Positions 29,254 to 37,579 of a stretch of DNA of 64,000 nucleotides are shown piece after piece. Source of the DNA: UBA7985 sp002711265 (GTDB lineage: Bacteria; Pseudomonadota; Alphaproteobacteria; UBA7985). Positions within the stretch are counted from its first letter, which is position 1. Each line of letters opens with the position of its first letter. The notes under the pieces are model-generated. The model saw only the letters and a program-made list of their open reading frames with translations, searched no databases and was not told the DNA's origin. The stretch is taken from assembly GCA_965660945.1 (NCBI GenBank), contig CBFIBS010000002.1:186001-250000 (forward strand). The letters run 5' to 3'. The position numbers and the translations under genes were made by a program.

Positions 29254-31683
29254 TCAGCAGCGAAGACGCAGGCCAGACGGATCAAAGGGCGCTTCGCGCA
29301 GCACCGTACCGTTGTGCGGCAGGCCTAGCGCAGACACGTCCACCGCAGTCCCCGGCTCGCAATACGCCGGCTTTAGGAACCCCAGCGCAAGGCCCTGCTC
29401 AGTGGTATAGGAGTAGCCCCCAGAACTCACCCGACCGATGTAGTCGCCTGACCGCGAGAAAATCGGCTCCCCACCGACCGGGTCGGCGTTGTGCGGGGTG
29501 TCGACCCGCATGACCACCAACCGTTCTCGGGGCGGCTGGTCCATCAATTCAATGTAGGCCTGCTTGCCAAGAAAATCCTCGTCCTTATCGAGCTTGATCA
29601 GCCGATCGAGCCCCACCTCCTGCGGCCAGTACTCCGGCGAATATTCCCGGCCCCATGAGCCGTAGCCCTTTTCCAACCGCAGGCTCATTAACGCCCGCGA
29701 TCCAACCGGCCGCACCGAAAGCTCTTGACCGGCGTCCAGAAGGGCCTGGTAAAGGGCCTGCTGGTCGGTTTCCGGCACGTAGATCTCGTAGCCGAGATCG
29801 CCGGTAAAGCTAACCCGCAGCACCTTCGCTGCGAGACCCGCCACGGTCATCTGACGCGAGCGCATGAAGCGAAAGGCTTCGTTACTGATATCGTCGTTGG
29901 TCAATCGACCCAGCAGTTCCCGCGCCGAGGGCCCGGCAACGTTGAAGCCCGCCCAGCCGCTCGTCATGCTTTGAAAGCTGACGCTGTCCGGCCGCGGCAC
30001 CGCGTTGAAAAAACGGCGGTGGTACCGTTCGGCCATCCCGGAGCCGATCATCAGAAAGTGCTCCTCATCGAGCATGGTGATGGTGAAATCGCCCGCGATT
30101 CCGCCCCTGACCGACAGCAAGGGCGTCAGGCACGAGCGCCCGACCTCTGTCGGCACCCGGTTAGCCACCACCTGGTTCAGCCAGCGTGCTGCGCCCGCGC
30201 CCCGGATCTCGTACTTGGCAAAGTTGGAGACATCGATGATCCCAACCCCGGACCGAAGCGCGCGGCACTCCGCGCCGACGTGATGCCACCAGTCCTGACG
30301 CTCGAAACCGTAGCTGTCCTCGGCCACCACACCTTCCGGGGCGTACCAGAGCGGATGTTCCCAGCCGAAGTTGAGGCCGAACACGGCCCCCAGTTGCTTC
30401 TGCAGGTCGTAGACCGGCCGCTTGCGGACTGGGCGCCCGCCCTCGCGCTCCTCGAAGGGAAAATGGATCGAGAAGCGGGTGCCGTAGGTCTCGAGCGTGC
30501 GAGCCCTGGTAAAGGCCTTGCCCGCCCAGTCGCCGTAGCGCGCCATGTCCCAGGGGAACATGTCGTACTCGGGTTCACCGTCGATGATCCATTGTGCCAG
30601 CGTCAACCCCAGCCCGCCGGACTGGGAGAAGCCCGGGATGATGCCGCAGGCGGTATAATAGTTGCTGAGCTCCGGTACAGGACCAAGCAGAGCAGCCGCA
30701 TCGGGTGACCAGATCATGGGACCATTGATCACCCGCTTGATTCCCGCCTCGCCCAGCACCGGCAGACGTTCACAGGCCCGCATGACGTTGTCGGCGATCC
30801 GATCGAGATCGTCGTTAAGCAGTTCATGACCAAAATCGAGTGGCGTGCCGTTCTCAGACCAGTAGCGGCCATCGCGCTCATAAGCGCCCACCAGAAAGCC
30901 CTTTCCCTCCTGGCGCAGGTAGTACTCACCGTCCCGGTCCGCGACCGCCGGCAGTTCGAAGTCGAGGGCGGCAACCTCGGGTATCTCCTCGGTGACGAAG
31001 TACTGGTGTTCGAGCGGCATCAGAGGCAGCTCTAGGCCGGCCAACCGTGCCACCTCCCGTCCCCACAGGCCAGCCGCGTTCACCAGCACCCGGGTCTGGA
31101 TCGTGCCCTTTTCCGTGACCACATCCCAGCCGCCGTCGGGGCGCGGGTTGGTCTCCACTACCGGGCAAAACCGTTCAATGCTGACCCCGCGGTTGCGGGC
31201 CGCCTGTGCGTAGGCATGGGTGACGCCGTTGACGTCGACGTGGCCACTTTCGGACTCCCAAACCGCCATCCGGATGCCGTCCAGATTGACGAAGGGGTGC
31301 CGCTTTGCAGCCTCTTCGAGGCTGATCTCGTGGAATTCGACCCCGGAAAACTGACGGGCCTTGGCGGCACTGATCCGCAGCTGGTGGGCACGGTCTTCAG
31401 TCTGCGCCAGGTAGAGATACCCGGTCTGGTGGAACCCGACGGACTGCCCGGTTTCCTGCTCCAGCTCGCGGTACAGATTCATAGTGTAGTACTGCAGCCG
31501 GGCGATGTTGTTGGTATCATGAAGCCCATGGACGCCCCCTGCAGCGTGCCAGGATGACCCACTGGTCAGTTCCTGCCGCTCCAGCAGCATGACGTCGGTC
31601 ATGCCGAGCTTTGCGAGGTGATAGGCGATCGAACACCCGATGACTCCGCCGCCAATGATGACGGCTTCGGTTTGACGCTTCAC
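29254..31683 (-). CDS. Dimethylglycine/sarcosine dehydrogenase-type FAD oxidoreductase with GcvT-like domain
   Basis: This 809-residue protein has an N-terminal DAO domain (FAD loop VIIGGGVIGCSIAYHLAKLG; SGSSWHAAGGVHG, where the His is at the position that carries covalent FAD in dimethylglycine dehydrogenase), a central FAO_M segment, and a C-terminal aminomethyltransferase (GcvT/YgfZ-like) half (NVAGPSARELLGRLTNDDIS, GDLGYEIYVPETDQQALYQALLDAG, EKGYGSWGREYSPEYWP, FSRSGDYIGRVSSGGYSYT). The layout is that of DMGDH/sarcosine dehydrogenase, which demethylates glycine betaine breakdown products with tetrahydrofolate as acceptor. FolD is encoded elsewhere in the window. I chose GTG at 31683 (behind GGGGCTGA); the TTG at 31728 is weaker. 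No operon partner is visible. Confidence 0.86.
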   Translation of the reverse strand: MKRQTEAVIIGGGVIGCSIAYHLAKLGMTDVMLLERQELTSGSSWHAAGGVHGLHDTNNIARLQYYTMNLYRELEQETGQSVGFHQTGYLYLAQTEDRAHQLRISAAKARQFSGVEFHEISLEEAAKRHPFVNLDGIRMAVWESESGHVDVNGVTHAYAQAARNRGVSIERFCPVVETNPRPDGGWDVVTEKGTIQTRVLVNAAGLWGREVARLAGLELPLMPLEHQYFVTEEIPEVAALDFELPAVADRDGEYYLRQEGKGFLVGAYERDGRYWSENGTPLDFGHELLNDDLDRIADNVMRACERLPVLGEAGIKRVINGPMIWSPDAAALLGPVPELSNYYTACGIIPGFSQSGGLGLTLAQWIIDGEPEYDMFPWDMARYGDWAGKAFTRARTLETYGTRFSIHFPFEEREGGRPVRKRPVYDLQKQLGAVFGLNFGWEHPLWYAPEGVVAEDSYGFERQDWWHHVGAECRALRSGVGIIDVSNFAKYEIRGAGAARWLNQVVANRVPTEVGRSCLTPLLSVRGGIAGDFTITMLDEEHFLMIGSGMAERYHRRFFNAVPRPDSVSFQSMTSGWAGFNVAGPSARELLGRLTNDDISNEAFRFMRSRQMTVAGLAAKVLRVSFTGDLGYEIYVPETDQQALYQALLDAGQELSVRPVGSRALMSLRLEKGYGSWGREYSPEYWPQEVGLDRLIKLDKDEDFLGKQAYIELMDQPPRERLVVMRVDTPHNADPVGGEPIFSRSGDYIGRVSSGGYSYTTEQGLALGFLKPAYCEPGTAVDVSALGLPHNGTVLREAPFDPSGLRLRC

Positions 31684-32320
31684 GCTCAGCCCCTTCTGGC
31701 TCCTGCAGCACTGTGTGACGTCCAGCAAAACACGTCTGTAGCTCTGTTCTTGCGCCTGAGCGTCACCGGCGTGTCACTTAGGAACTTTGTCGGCGCCAGC
31801 GGGCGCTTTTCTACGTCTGGCCACCGTGACTTGCTCCAATGCAAATGCCTCGGGTTGCGTGCTTGAGCCTGGGCCGCTTCGCGGCCTGCGGCTCCAGCCC
31901 GCGCAATTAAACTGACACGCCGTGCTCCGCTCGGCGTGACGTCTCGCATTCTGTTTTGCGCGACGCCTTGGCGAAGACCGCGAAGCGGTCGAGACGAGGT
32001 CGGCGCAACCTTTTCAGGGCGCAACGGCAACACCAATTCGGACCACAAGCAAAGAAGTTGCGCGCGGGAGGACCGAAGGCCGCGAAGCGGCTAAGGTCCG
32101 AGCGCGCCACCCACAGTGTCGGAAAAGTGAGCTATTCCGGTACGCAAGGTTACCGTGGCGCGCTCGATTTGACGCCGCTTCGCGGCTTACAAATCTCCCA
32201 CGCGCACCACCCCTGCCGGATCGACCCCAAAAAAGAAAACGGCGCTGCCCCCCTCACGAGGACCAGCGCCGCTGCAGCGCCGGGAACATGCCCCGGCGCC
32301 TCAAAGCACAGTCTGCTGAC
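31684..32320. repeat. Palindrome-rich intergenic region (REP-like hairpin cluster)
   Basis: No credible gene lies in this 637-base gap. It holds a cluster of inverted repeats built on a CCGC-GAA/TTC-GCGG core: GGCCGC-TTC-GCGGCC at 31872-31886, GACCGC-GAA-GCGGTC at 31976-31990, GCCGC-GAA-GCGGC at 32079-32091 inside a GGACC/GGTCC stem (32070-32099), and GCCGC-TTC-GCGGC at 32174-32186. In addition there are CACGCCG/CGGCGTG at 31916-31938 and a perfect 12-base inverted repeat CGAGCGCGCCAC/GTGGCGCGCTCG (32099-32110 and 32155-32166). The right end (32229-32299) holds the livK terminator hairpins. Confidence 0.6.
32229..32271 (-). terminator. Rho-independent terminator of livK
   Basis: On the minus strand CGGCGCTG (32264-32271) pairs with CAGCGCCG (32240-32247), followed by TTTTCTTTTTT (32229-32239). 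A second hairpin GCGCCGGG/CCCGGCGC (32277-32299) lies just upstream, between it and the livK stop codon. Confidence 0.85.
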
Positions 32321-33559
32321 TTAGTTCAGCAGCGTGGACGACCAGACGTAGTCTGGGTCGTAGGACTTGGAACCAATGGTCAGCTTGGTCTCAGAACCCT
32401 TCGGCACAACAACGTTCGCGCTGAAAAAGCCAGCAACGTCACCGTTGGCATCGAAATCCTGTGGGCCAGAACCACCATCGTAGTTGATGGAACCACCAGC
32501 AGCGAGGATTTCCTTCGCCTTGGCAAATTCACCCGGCAGGATGGTTTCGCCGTCTGGGCCAGAGATCGCCCGCAGGCCAGCTGCGATACCGTCACGGTCA
32601 GCAGAGCCAGCCGCTTCTATCGCCAGAGCCATCATGAAGGCGGCATCGTAGGAGTTCGCAACGAACGGATCGGAAGCTGGCACACCAGCAGCTTCAGCCA
32701 GCGCAGCCCACGCCTGGAAGGCATCACGGCTTGGATCAGAAGCAGAGGTGGTGAAGGTTGCAGCGCCCATGTTCTCGCCACCGATCTGATCGATGGTTTC
32801 CTGAGCGAGCATGCCGTCGGCACCGATGAAGGTCGAGAACGCACCGGTTTCCAGAGCGTTACGCATCAGGGTGATACCGCCGGAACCGTAGTACGCGAAC
32901 AGCGCCAGGTTGTCGGAGCTGGAACCCATGGTAGCAACTTCAGAACGGTAGGAAGCCTTGTCCGGCTCGTGTGCTTCGTTCGCGGTAACGGTACCGCCCA
33001 TTGAAGCAAAAGCGCCGGCGAATACAGCAGCCAGAGCCGCGTTGTAGTCGTCCTGAGCGTAGGAAACTGCGATATCGCTGATGCCGGAAGCCATAGCCAG
33101 CTCAGCCAGAGCAACACCCTGGTAAGCATCGGAAGCAGCGGTACGGAAGACCAGATCAGTGCCTTCTTCCAGCGTAGAGATTGCTGGCGAAGACGCGGAA
33201 ACGGACAGGGTCACAACACCGGCAGGAATAGCAACAGAGGTCGCCTGTGCGATGGTAGCACCGGAACAAACTGGACCGATGAGGGCGGAAACCTGATCAA
33301 CGTTCACCAGCTTGGTGACAGCGTCTACGGCAGCAGCCGGATCACAGCCAGAGTCGGCAGCGACCATTACGTATTCTTGACCCAGAACACCGCCCTGCTC
33401 GTTCACGTGAGCAACAGCGAGGTTAACCGCGTCGACCATGGGGGCAACGAGGTCCGGGATCGGGCCGGTAACGGCCATCGGGTTACCGACTTTGACCTGA
33501 GCGGAAGCCACAGAGGCGAAAGCCAGTGCCGCTGCGCTTACCAGAAGAGTCTTTTTCAT
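32321..33559 (-). CDS. Branched-chain amino acid-type ABC transporter, periplasmic substrate-binding protein
   Basis: This 412-residue Leu/Ile/Val-binding-type (peripla_BP_6) protein has the signal peptide MKKTLLVSAAALAFASVASA, then VKVGNPMAVTGPIPDLVAPMVDAVNLAV, a central VSALIGPVCSGATIAQA and FRTAASDAYQGVALAEL. It is exported to the periplasm. The start at 33559 has a strong GGAGGAAA site. Codon use and the strong terminator downstream suggest high expression. In this operon it is the distal gene, after the permeases and ATPases. The ligand may be a purine-type compound, amide or amino acid; context with an 8-oxoguanine-deaminase-like gene points to purines, which is inference. Confidence 0.9.
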   Translation of the reverse strand: MKKTLLVSAAALAFASVASAQVKVGNPMAVTGPIPDLVAPMVDAVNLAVAHVNEQGGVLGQEYVMVAADSGCDPAAAVDAVTKLVNVDQVSALIGPVCSGATIAQATSVAIPAGVVTLSVSASSPAISTLEEGTDLVFRTAASDAYQGVALAELAMASGISDIAVSYAQDDYNAALAAVFAGAFASMGGTVTANEAHEPDKASYRSEVATMGSSSDNLALFAYYGSGGITLMRNALETGAFSTFIGADGMLAQETIDQIGGENMGAATFTTSASDPSRDAFQAWAALAEAAGVPASDPFVANSYDAAFMMALAIEAAGSADRDGIAAGLRAISGPDGETILPGEFAKAKEILAAGGSINYDGGSGPQDFDANGDVAGFFSANVVVPKGSETKLTIGSKSYDPDYVWSSTLLN

Positions 33560-33579
33560 GGGTATTTCCTCCAAAGACG

Positions 33580-34671
33580 TTAGTCCCGCACTTCATTGGT
33601 TTTTCCCCCAAGGGCAGCGGGACGCACCTCGGGTAGTATCCCTTTCGGGAATCTCTGCAAGACGAACTGAAGTATCAGCCCGATCAGGAACAGGCGCAAG
33701 AAACTTGCTTTGGTGACCAGTACACTGGGCGACAAATCGGGGAAAACATCGCCAAGAACATTGGCGCCGAAGCGAATAACCAGCTCCGTTCCCGACCATA
33801 TCACCCAGAGCATCAATCCACCCAAGACTGCGCCACGGTTATTCCCACTGCCGCCCATGATCAACATAACCCACACAAGGAACGTCAATTTAGTGGGGTC
33901 AAAGGCGTTGGTAGGTTCAATAAACCGCAGTTGCTGCGCGTAAAATGCACCAGCGAGTCCGATAATCACTGCGCCGACCACGAAGGATTCGATCCGCAGC
34001 CGGGTCACGTTCTTTCCCGCAGCGCGGGCAGCAGCCTCATTTTCACGGATCGCCGTCATCACCCGGCCCCAGGGCGAGGTGCGCGCGATCTCCAGCGCCA
34101 GATAAACCAGCAACACGCAACCGACCACGGTCAGCATGAACAGCAGCGGGTACCATTCCCGGAAAAAGCCCTCGTAGGCCGAGGGCTCACCGAACAGCCG
34201 CCACGGCAGCTTTTCAGCCACCCGGGCATCGCCAAGGTGCTCCCAGCTGCGTGGGACCTTGGCGATGCCGCGCGGGCCATTGGTAATGGCAGTCTCGTTC
34301 TTGAGGATCAGCTTGATGATCTCCGCGATACCGATGGTCGCGATGGCGAGATAGTCCGCACGCAGACGGATACAGATTGCCCCGATCGCCAGCGCGATGA
34401 TCCCACTGGCGATCATGGCGGCGAGCATGCCGACCCAGATGGGCAGTTCGTACCCGCCGATATGCATGCCGGAAGCAAAGGTTGTCAGGATCGCGTAGGT
34501 ATAGGCCCCCACGGCCGCAAACCCGGCGATCCCGGCGTTGAACAGGCCGGTAAAGCCCCACTGCACGTTCAGGCCCAGGCACATGAGCGCGTAGATCCCC
34601 CCCATGAGCAGCAGGCTGTTCACGTAGAGCATGTTGCCGACCATCTGGTCGCTGAGCAGCCACTCAAACAT
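33580..34671 (-). CDS. livM: ABC transporter permease (LivM-type)
   Basis: This 363-residue membrane protein of the BPD_transp_2 family has 9-10 helices. Conserved segments are QWGFTGLFNAGIAGFAAVGAYTYAI, LRADYLAIATIGIAEIIKLILKNE (EAA-like coupling loop GRVMTAIRENEAAARAAG) and FLVWVMLIMGGSGNNRGAVLGG. The pairing with livH forms the channel. Its start codon directly adjoins the livH stop (34671/34672), which suggests translational coupling. The livK gene follows after 20 bases. Confidence 0.92.
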   Translation of the reverse strand: MFEWLLSDQMVGNMLYVNSLLLMGGIYALMCLGLNVQWGFTGLFNAGIAGFAAVGAYTYAILTTFASGMHIGGYELPIWVGMLAAMIASGIIALAIGAICIRLRADYLAIATIGIAEIIKLILKNETAITNGPRGIAKVPRSWEHLGDARVAEKLPWRLFGEPSAYEGFFREWYPLLFMLTVVGCVLLVYLALEIARTSPWGRVMTAIRENEAAARAAGKNVTRLRIESFVVGAVIIGLAGAFYAQQLRFIEPTNAFDPTKLTFLVWVMLIMGGSGNNRGAVLGGLMLWVIWSGTELVIRFGANVLGDVFPDLSPSVLVTKASFLRLFLIGLILQFVLQRFPKGILPEVRPAALGGKTNEVRD

Positions 34672-35688
34672 CTAGAACACCCTCCCTTTGAACAGCCCGG
34701 CCGGACGGACGATCAGCATGATCACCATGATCCCGAAGGCAACGCCGGCCTTGTAGCCGGGGCTGAGCAGCGGCGTGCTGCGCACTTCTTTGTGCACGGC
34801 CTTGGCCCACTCGGTCATACCGGTCGCGTTGATGACCTCGGAGATCCACCAGACCACCTGCATGACCGCCGCCTGCCACGGGTAGGCGATCAGCTCCTCG
34901 GCGAGACCAATGACCATACCGCCGACGATGGCGCCCACGGGCCGACCAATCCCTCCGAGGATCGCGGCTGCGAACATGGGCAGCAGCATGCGGAAGCCCA
35001 TGGTCACGGAAAGCTGCTGTGTATTCATCGCCAGGAACACCCCGGCCACGGCGGCACAGAAACCACCGATGATCCACGTTGCACGGATCACCGTCTCAAC
35101 GTTGATGCCCGTCACCCGCGCCAGATCCGGGCTGTCGGAAACTGCGCGCATGGCCTTGCCAATGCGGGTGTAATTCATAATCAGGCTGAACACGGTCATG
35201 ACCACGATCGTCCCCATGACGATCAGCCACTGCTTGTCCTGAACCAGCAGCATACCGTCCAGATAGGGCTTCATCGGGGTGATGCCCCTGACGAAGGTGA
35301 TCTGGTTCGGGCCCCAGATGACCGGCACCAGCGCGCGCACCATGAGCATCATGCCAAAGCTGGCCATGACAATGATGATGGTCTCGCTCTTGCGGAACGG
35401 GCGATAGAAGAACCGGTCGATCACCAGGGCAATCCCGATGGTCACCGCCGCCGCAGGGATGGCGGCGACTAGGGGCACCACGCTGAACCCAAGTCCGGCC
35501 GCCAGCGCCATGAAGGTATAGGTCAGATAGGCGCTGCTCATCATCACTTCACCGTGGGCGAAGTTAGCAAAGCGCAGAATGCCGAATGTCAGGGTGATCC
35601 CGATCGCGCCAAGCGCGTAGATGCAGCCCAGCACCAGCCCGGGGATCAGGTAGAAGTTGATAAACTCGAAGCCAAAGGCGTCCCACAT
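34672..35688 (-). CDS. livH: ABC transporter permease (LivH-type)
   Basis: This 338-residue permease of the BPD_transp_2 family has LVLGCIYALGAIGITLTFGILRFANFAHGEVMM at the N-terminus, the coupling loop RIGKAMRAVSDSPDLARVTGI and MGFRMLLPMFAAAILGGIGRPVGAIVGGM. Eight or nine helices. It partners LivM in the cytoplasmic membrane. Its stop abuts the livM start. Confidence 0.92.
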   Translation of the reverse strand: MWDAFGFEFINFYLIPGLVLGCIYALGAIGITLTFGILRFANFAHGEVMMSSAYLTYTFMALAAGLGFSVVPLVAAIPAAAVTIGIALVIDRFFYRPFRKSETIIIVMASFGMMLMVRALVPVIWGPNQITFVRGITPMKPYLDGMLLVQDKQWLIVMGTIVVMTVFSLIMNYTRIGKAMRAVSDSPDLARVTGINVETVIRATWIIGGFCAAVAGVFLAMNTQQLSVTMGFRMLLPMFAAAILGGIGRPVGAIVGGMVIGLAEELIAYPWQAAVMQVVWWISEVINATGMTEWAKAVHKEVRSTPLLSPGYKAGVAFGIMVIMLIVRPAGLFKGRVF

Positions 35689-35703
35689 GGTGCGATCCTC
35701 CCC

Positions 35704-36426
35704 CTAATCCCGGGCGCCGAGGAACATGCGCGCGACCTCGGGGTCTTCGCGGAGCTCCTGGCCCGTGCCGGTGTGGCGATTGCTGCCGTCAACGAGGACG
35801 TAGGCCCGATCGGCAACGCCGAGTGCCTGTTTGGCGTTCTGCTCAACCATCAGCACCGGCACGCCGTTGTCCTTGATCGACTGCACGGCCGCAAAAATCA
35901 CCGAGCGATACAGCGGTGAAAGACCCGCCGTCGGTTCGTCGAGTAGCAGTACTTCCGGGTCAACCATCAGCGCCTTGGCCATGGCCACCATCTGCCGCTG
36001 CCCACCCGACAGCGAACCTGCGGCCTGCCGCCGCTTTTCCGCCAGATCGGGGAACATCTCGTACATGCGTTCGATGCGGTCGTTCATGCCCTCGGGCACG
36101 GTCCAGGCCCCCATCTCGAGGTTTTCCTGAACCGTCAGGCTCACGAACACGTTGTGGGTCTGGGGCACGTAACTGACACGCTGGTTGATCACCTTCTCCG
36201 GCGGGGTTCCGGTGATCACCTGGTCGTTGAGCAGCACGTCGCCCTTCCGGATGTTGAGCAGGCCCAGAATAGCCTTCACGGCCGTGGACTTTCCCGCGCC
36301 ATTGGGACCGATGACCACGACAACCTCGTCGTCGCAGACGTGCATATTGATGCCGTGGAGAATGTCGGTGTCTCCATAGCCCGCATGAATGTCGCTCAGT
36401 TCCAGTACTTTCTTGGCTTCAGCCAT
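35704..36426 (-). CDS. livF: ABC transporter ATP-binding protein (LivF-type)
   Basis: This 240-residue ATPase has Walker A GPNGAGKSTAVK, signature LSGGQRQMVAMAKALM, Walker B LLLDEPTAGLSP and a late His in VEQNAKQAL context. It energises uptake together with LivG. The start at 36426 is 10 bases after a GGAGG; an ATG at 36444 lacks a site. The gap to livH is 15 bases. Confidence 0.92.
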   Translation of the reverse strand: MAEAKKVLELSDIHAGYGDTDILHGINMHVCDDEVVVVIGPNGAGKSTAVKAILGLLNIRKGDVLLNDQVITGTPPEKVINQRVSYVPQTHNVFVSLTVQENLEMGAWTVPEGMNDRIERMYEMFPDLAEKRRQAAGSLSGGQRQMVAMAKALMVDPEVLLLDEPTAGLSPLYRSVIFAAVQSIKDNGVPVLMVEQNAKQALGVADRAYVLVDGSNRHTGTGQELREDPEVARMFLGARD

Positions 36427-36477
36427 GCTGCGGCGACCTCCCATAGAAGCGCAGTGGTGTCCGATACAAATCTTGGG

Positions 36478-37254
36478 TCAAACCACGTCTCCGCCGAAAT
36501 AAGCATCGATCACACGCTCGTCAGTGCGCACGTCGGACATGGGGCCGCGGGTCAGCACTTGGCCTTCAGCCAGCACCACCACCGTGTCGCAGAGATCGGC
36601 GATCAGATCCATGTCGTGTTCAATGATGCAGAATGTATAGCCGCGCTCTTCATTCAGGCGCCGGATCATGTCGATGACCTTGAGCATCAGGGTCGGGTTC
36701 ACCCCGGCCCCGGGCTCGTCGAGCAACACCAGCTTGGCGTCGGTCATCATCGTCCGGCCCAGCTCCAGCAGCTTCTTCTGCCCGCCGGACAGGTTGCCCG
36801 CCAACTCGTTGGTCACGTGGGTCAGGCCGAGAAACGCCAGCGTCTCTTCGGCACGCTCATGGACTTCGCGCTCGCGCCGGCGCACAGCAACCGGGGCAAT
36901 CCAGTTCATGAAAATGTTCTCGCCCGGCTGGTTGGCCCCGGCAACCATCAGGTTCTCCAGCGCGGTCATCTTGCCGTACTCGTGACTGAGCTGGAACGTG
37001 CGAACGATGCCACGATCGTAGAGCTGGTCGGTAGGCTTGCCGGTGATTTCCGTGCCGTCGAACCAGACACGGCCCTCGGTCGGCTTTTCCGCGCCTGCGA
37101 TCATGTTGAAGGTCGTGGTCTTGCCCGCACCGTTGGGCCCGATCAGGCCGACAATGGTCTGTGGCATGACGTCAAAACTGACCCCGCGAACCGCCTGGAC
37201 ACCCCCGTAGGTCTTGACGAGGTTCTCTACTTGCAACGTCGGCGTTGTGTTCAT
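36478..37254 (-). CDS. livG: ABC transporter ATP-binding protein (LivG-type)
   Basis: This 258-residue ATPase has Walker A GPNGAGKTTTFN, signature LSGGQKKLLELGRTM, Walker B VLLDEPGAGVNP and the H-loop in IEHDMDLIADL. It starts MNTTPTLQVENLVKTYGGVQAV. The start at 37254 is used; an open frame up to 37461 has no family match. First gene of the transporter operon. A candidate promoter is at 37341-37369. Confidence 0.92.
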   Translation of the reverse strand: MNTTPTLQVENLVKTYGGVQAVRGVSFDVMPQTIVGLIGPNGAGKTTTFNMIAGAEKPTEGRVWFDGTEITGKPTDQLYDRGIVRTFQLSHEYGKMTALENLMVAGANQPGENIFMNWIAPVAVRRREREVHERAEETLAFLGLTHVTNELAGNLSGGQKKLLELGRTMMTDAKLVLLDEPGAGVNPTLMLKVIDMIRRLNEERGYTFCIIEHDMDLIADLCDTVVVLAEGQVLTRGPMSDVRTDERVIDAYFGGDVV

Positions 37255-37579
37255 AATCCGTCTTGTCGGCCAGAGTGAGTTGTGACGCCTTGCCCTGCAT
37301 CCGCAGCGCCCGTCACGAGCCTGCACAAAAGCAAGGCGTTCGAATAGGGCATCGAGAGCAAATTGTCGACGCAAACGTGCAACTTCAGTCTCATTATCGT
37401 TTGTCCGTTTGCGCCGCAGTTTCGTGCCTGAGCGCAACGACTCTGGACCGCCGGCGATCAATGACCGCAGATCGATCAGCCAAAGCGCACCCCGTATGTG
37501 GAGAGATCAACGCCGAGACGTTGGCGAATCAGCATAAGTTCAGTGCAGGATTACCACGAGCCCCCGAGAGCGAGACGCC
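37255..37579. other. Intergenic region between the amidohydrolase and livG
   Basis: No gene is visible in this 325-base gap. It contains the candidate livG promoter (37341-37369) and no clear terminator for the amidohydrolase. No riboswitch fold is evident. Confidence 0.45.
37341..37369 (-). promoter_or_regulatory. Candidate promoter of the livGFHMK operon
   Basis: On the minus strand TCGACA (37364-37369) and TATTCG (37341-37346) are 17 bases apart, about 87 bases before the livG start. Pattern match only. Confidence 0.35.

Noticed and set aside
31956..32324. 122-codon open frame on the plus strand within the palindrome-rich gap
   Set aside because: It consists largely of the palindromic repeats and has no ribosome site or motif.
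33931..35472. 513-codon open frame on the plus strand
   Set aside because: Antisense to livM and livH; His/Asp/Gln-rich composition typical of the opposite strand of membrane permease genes.
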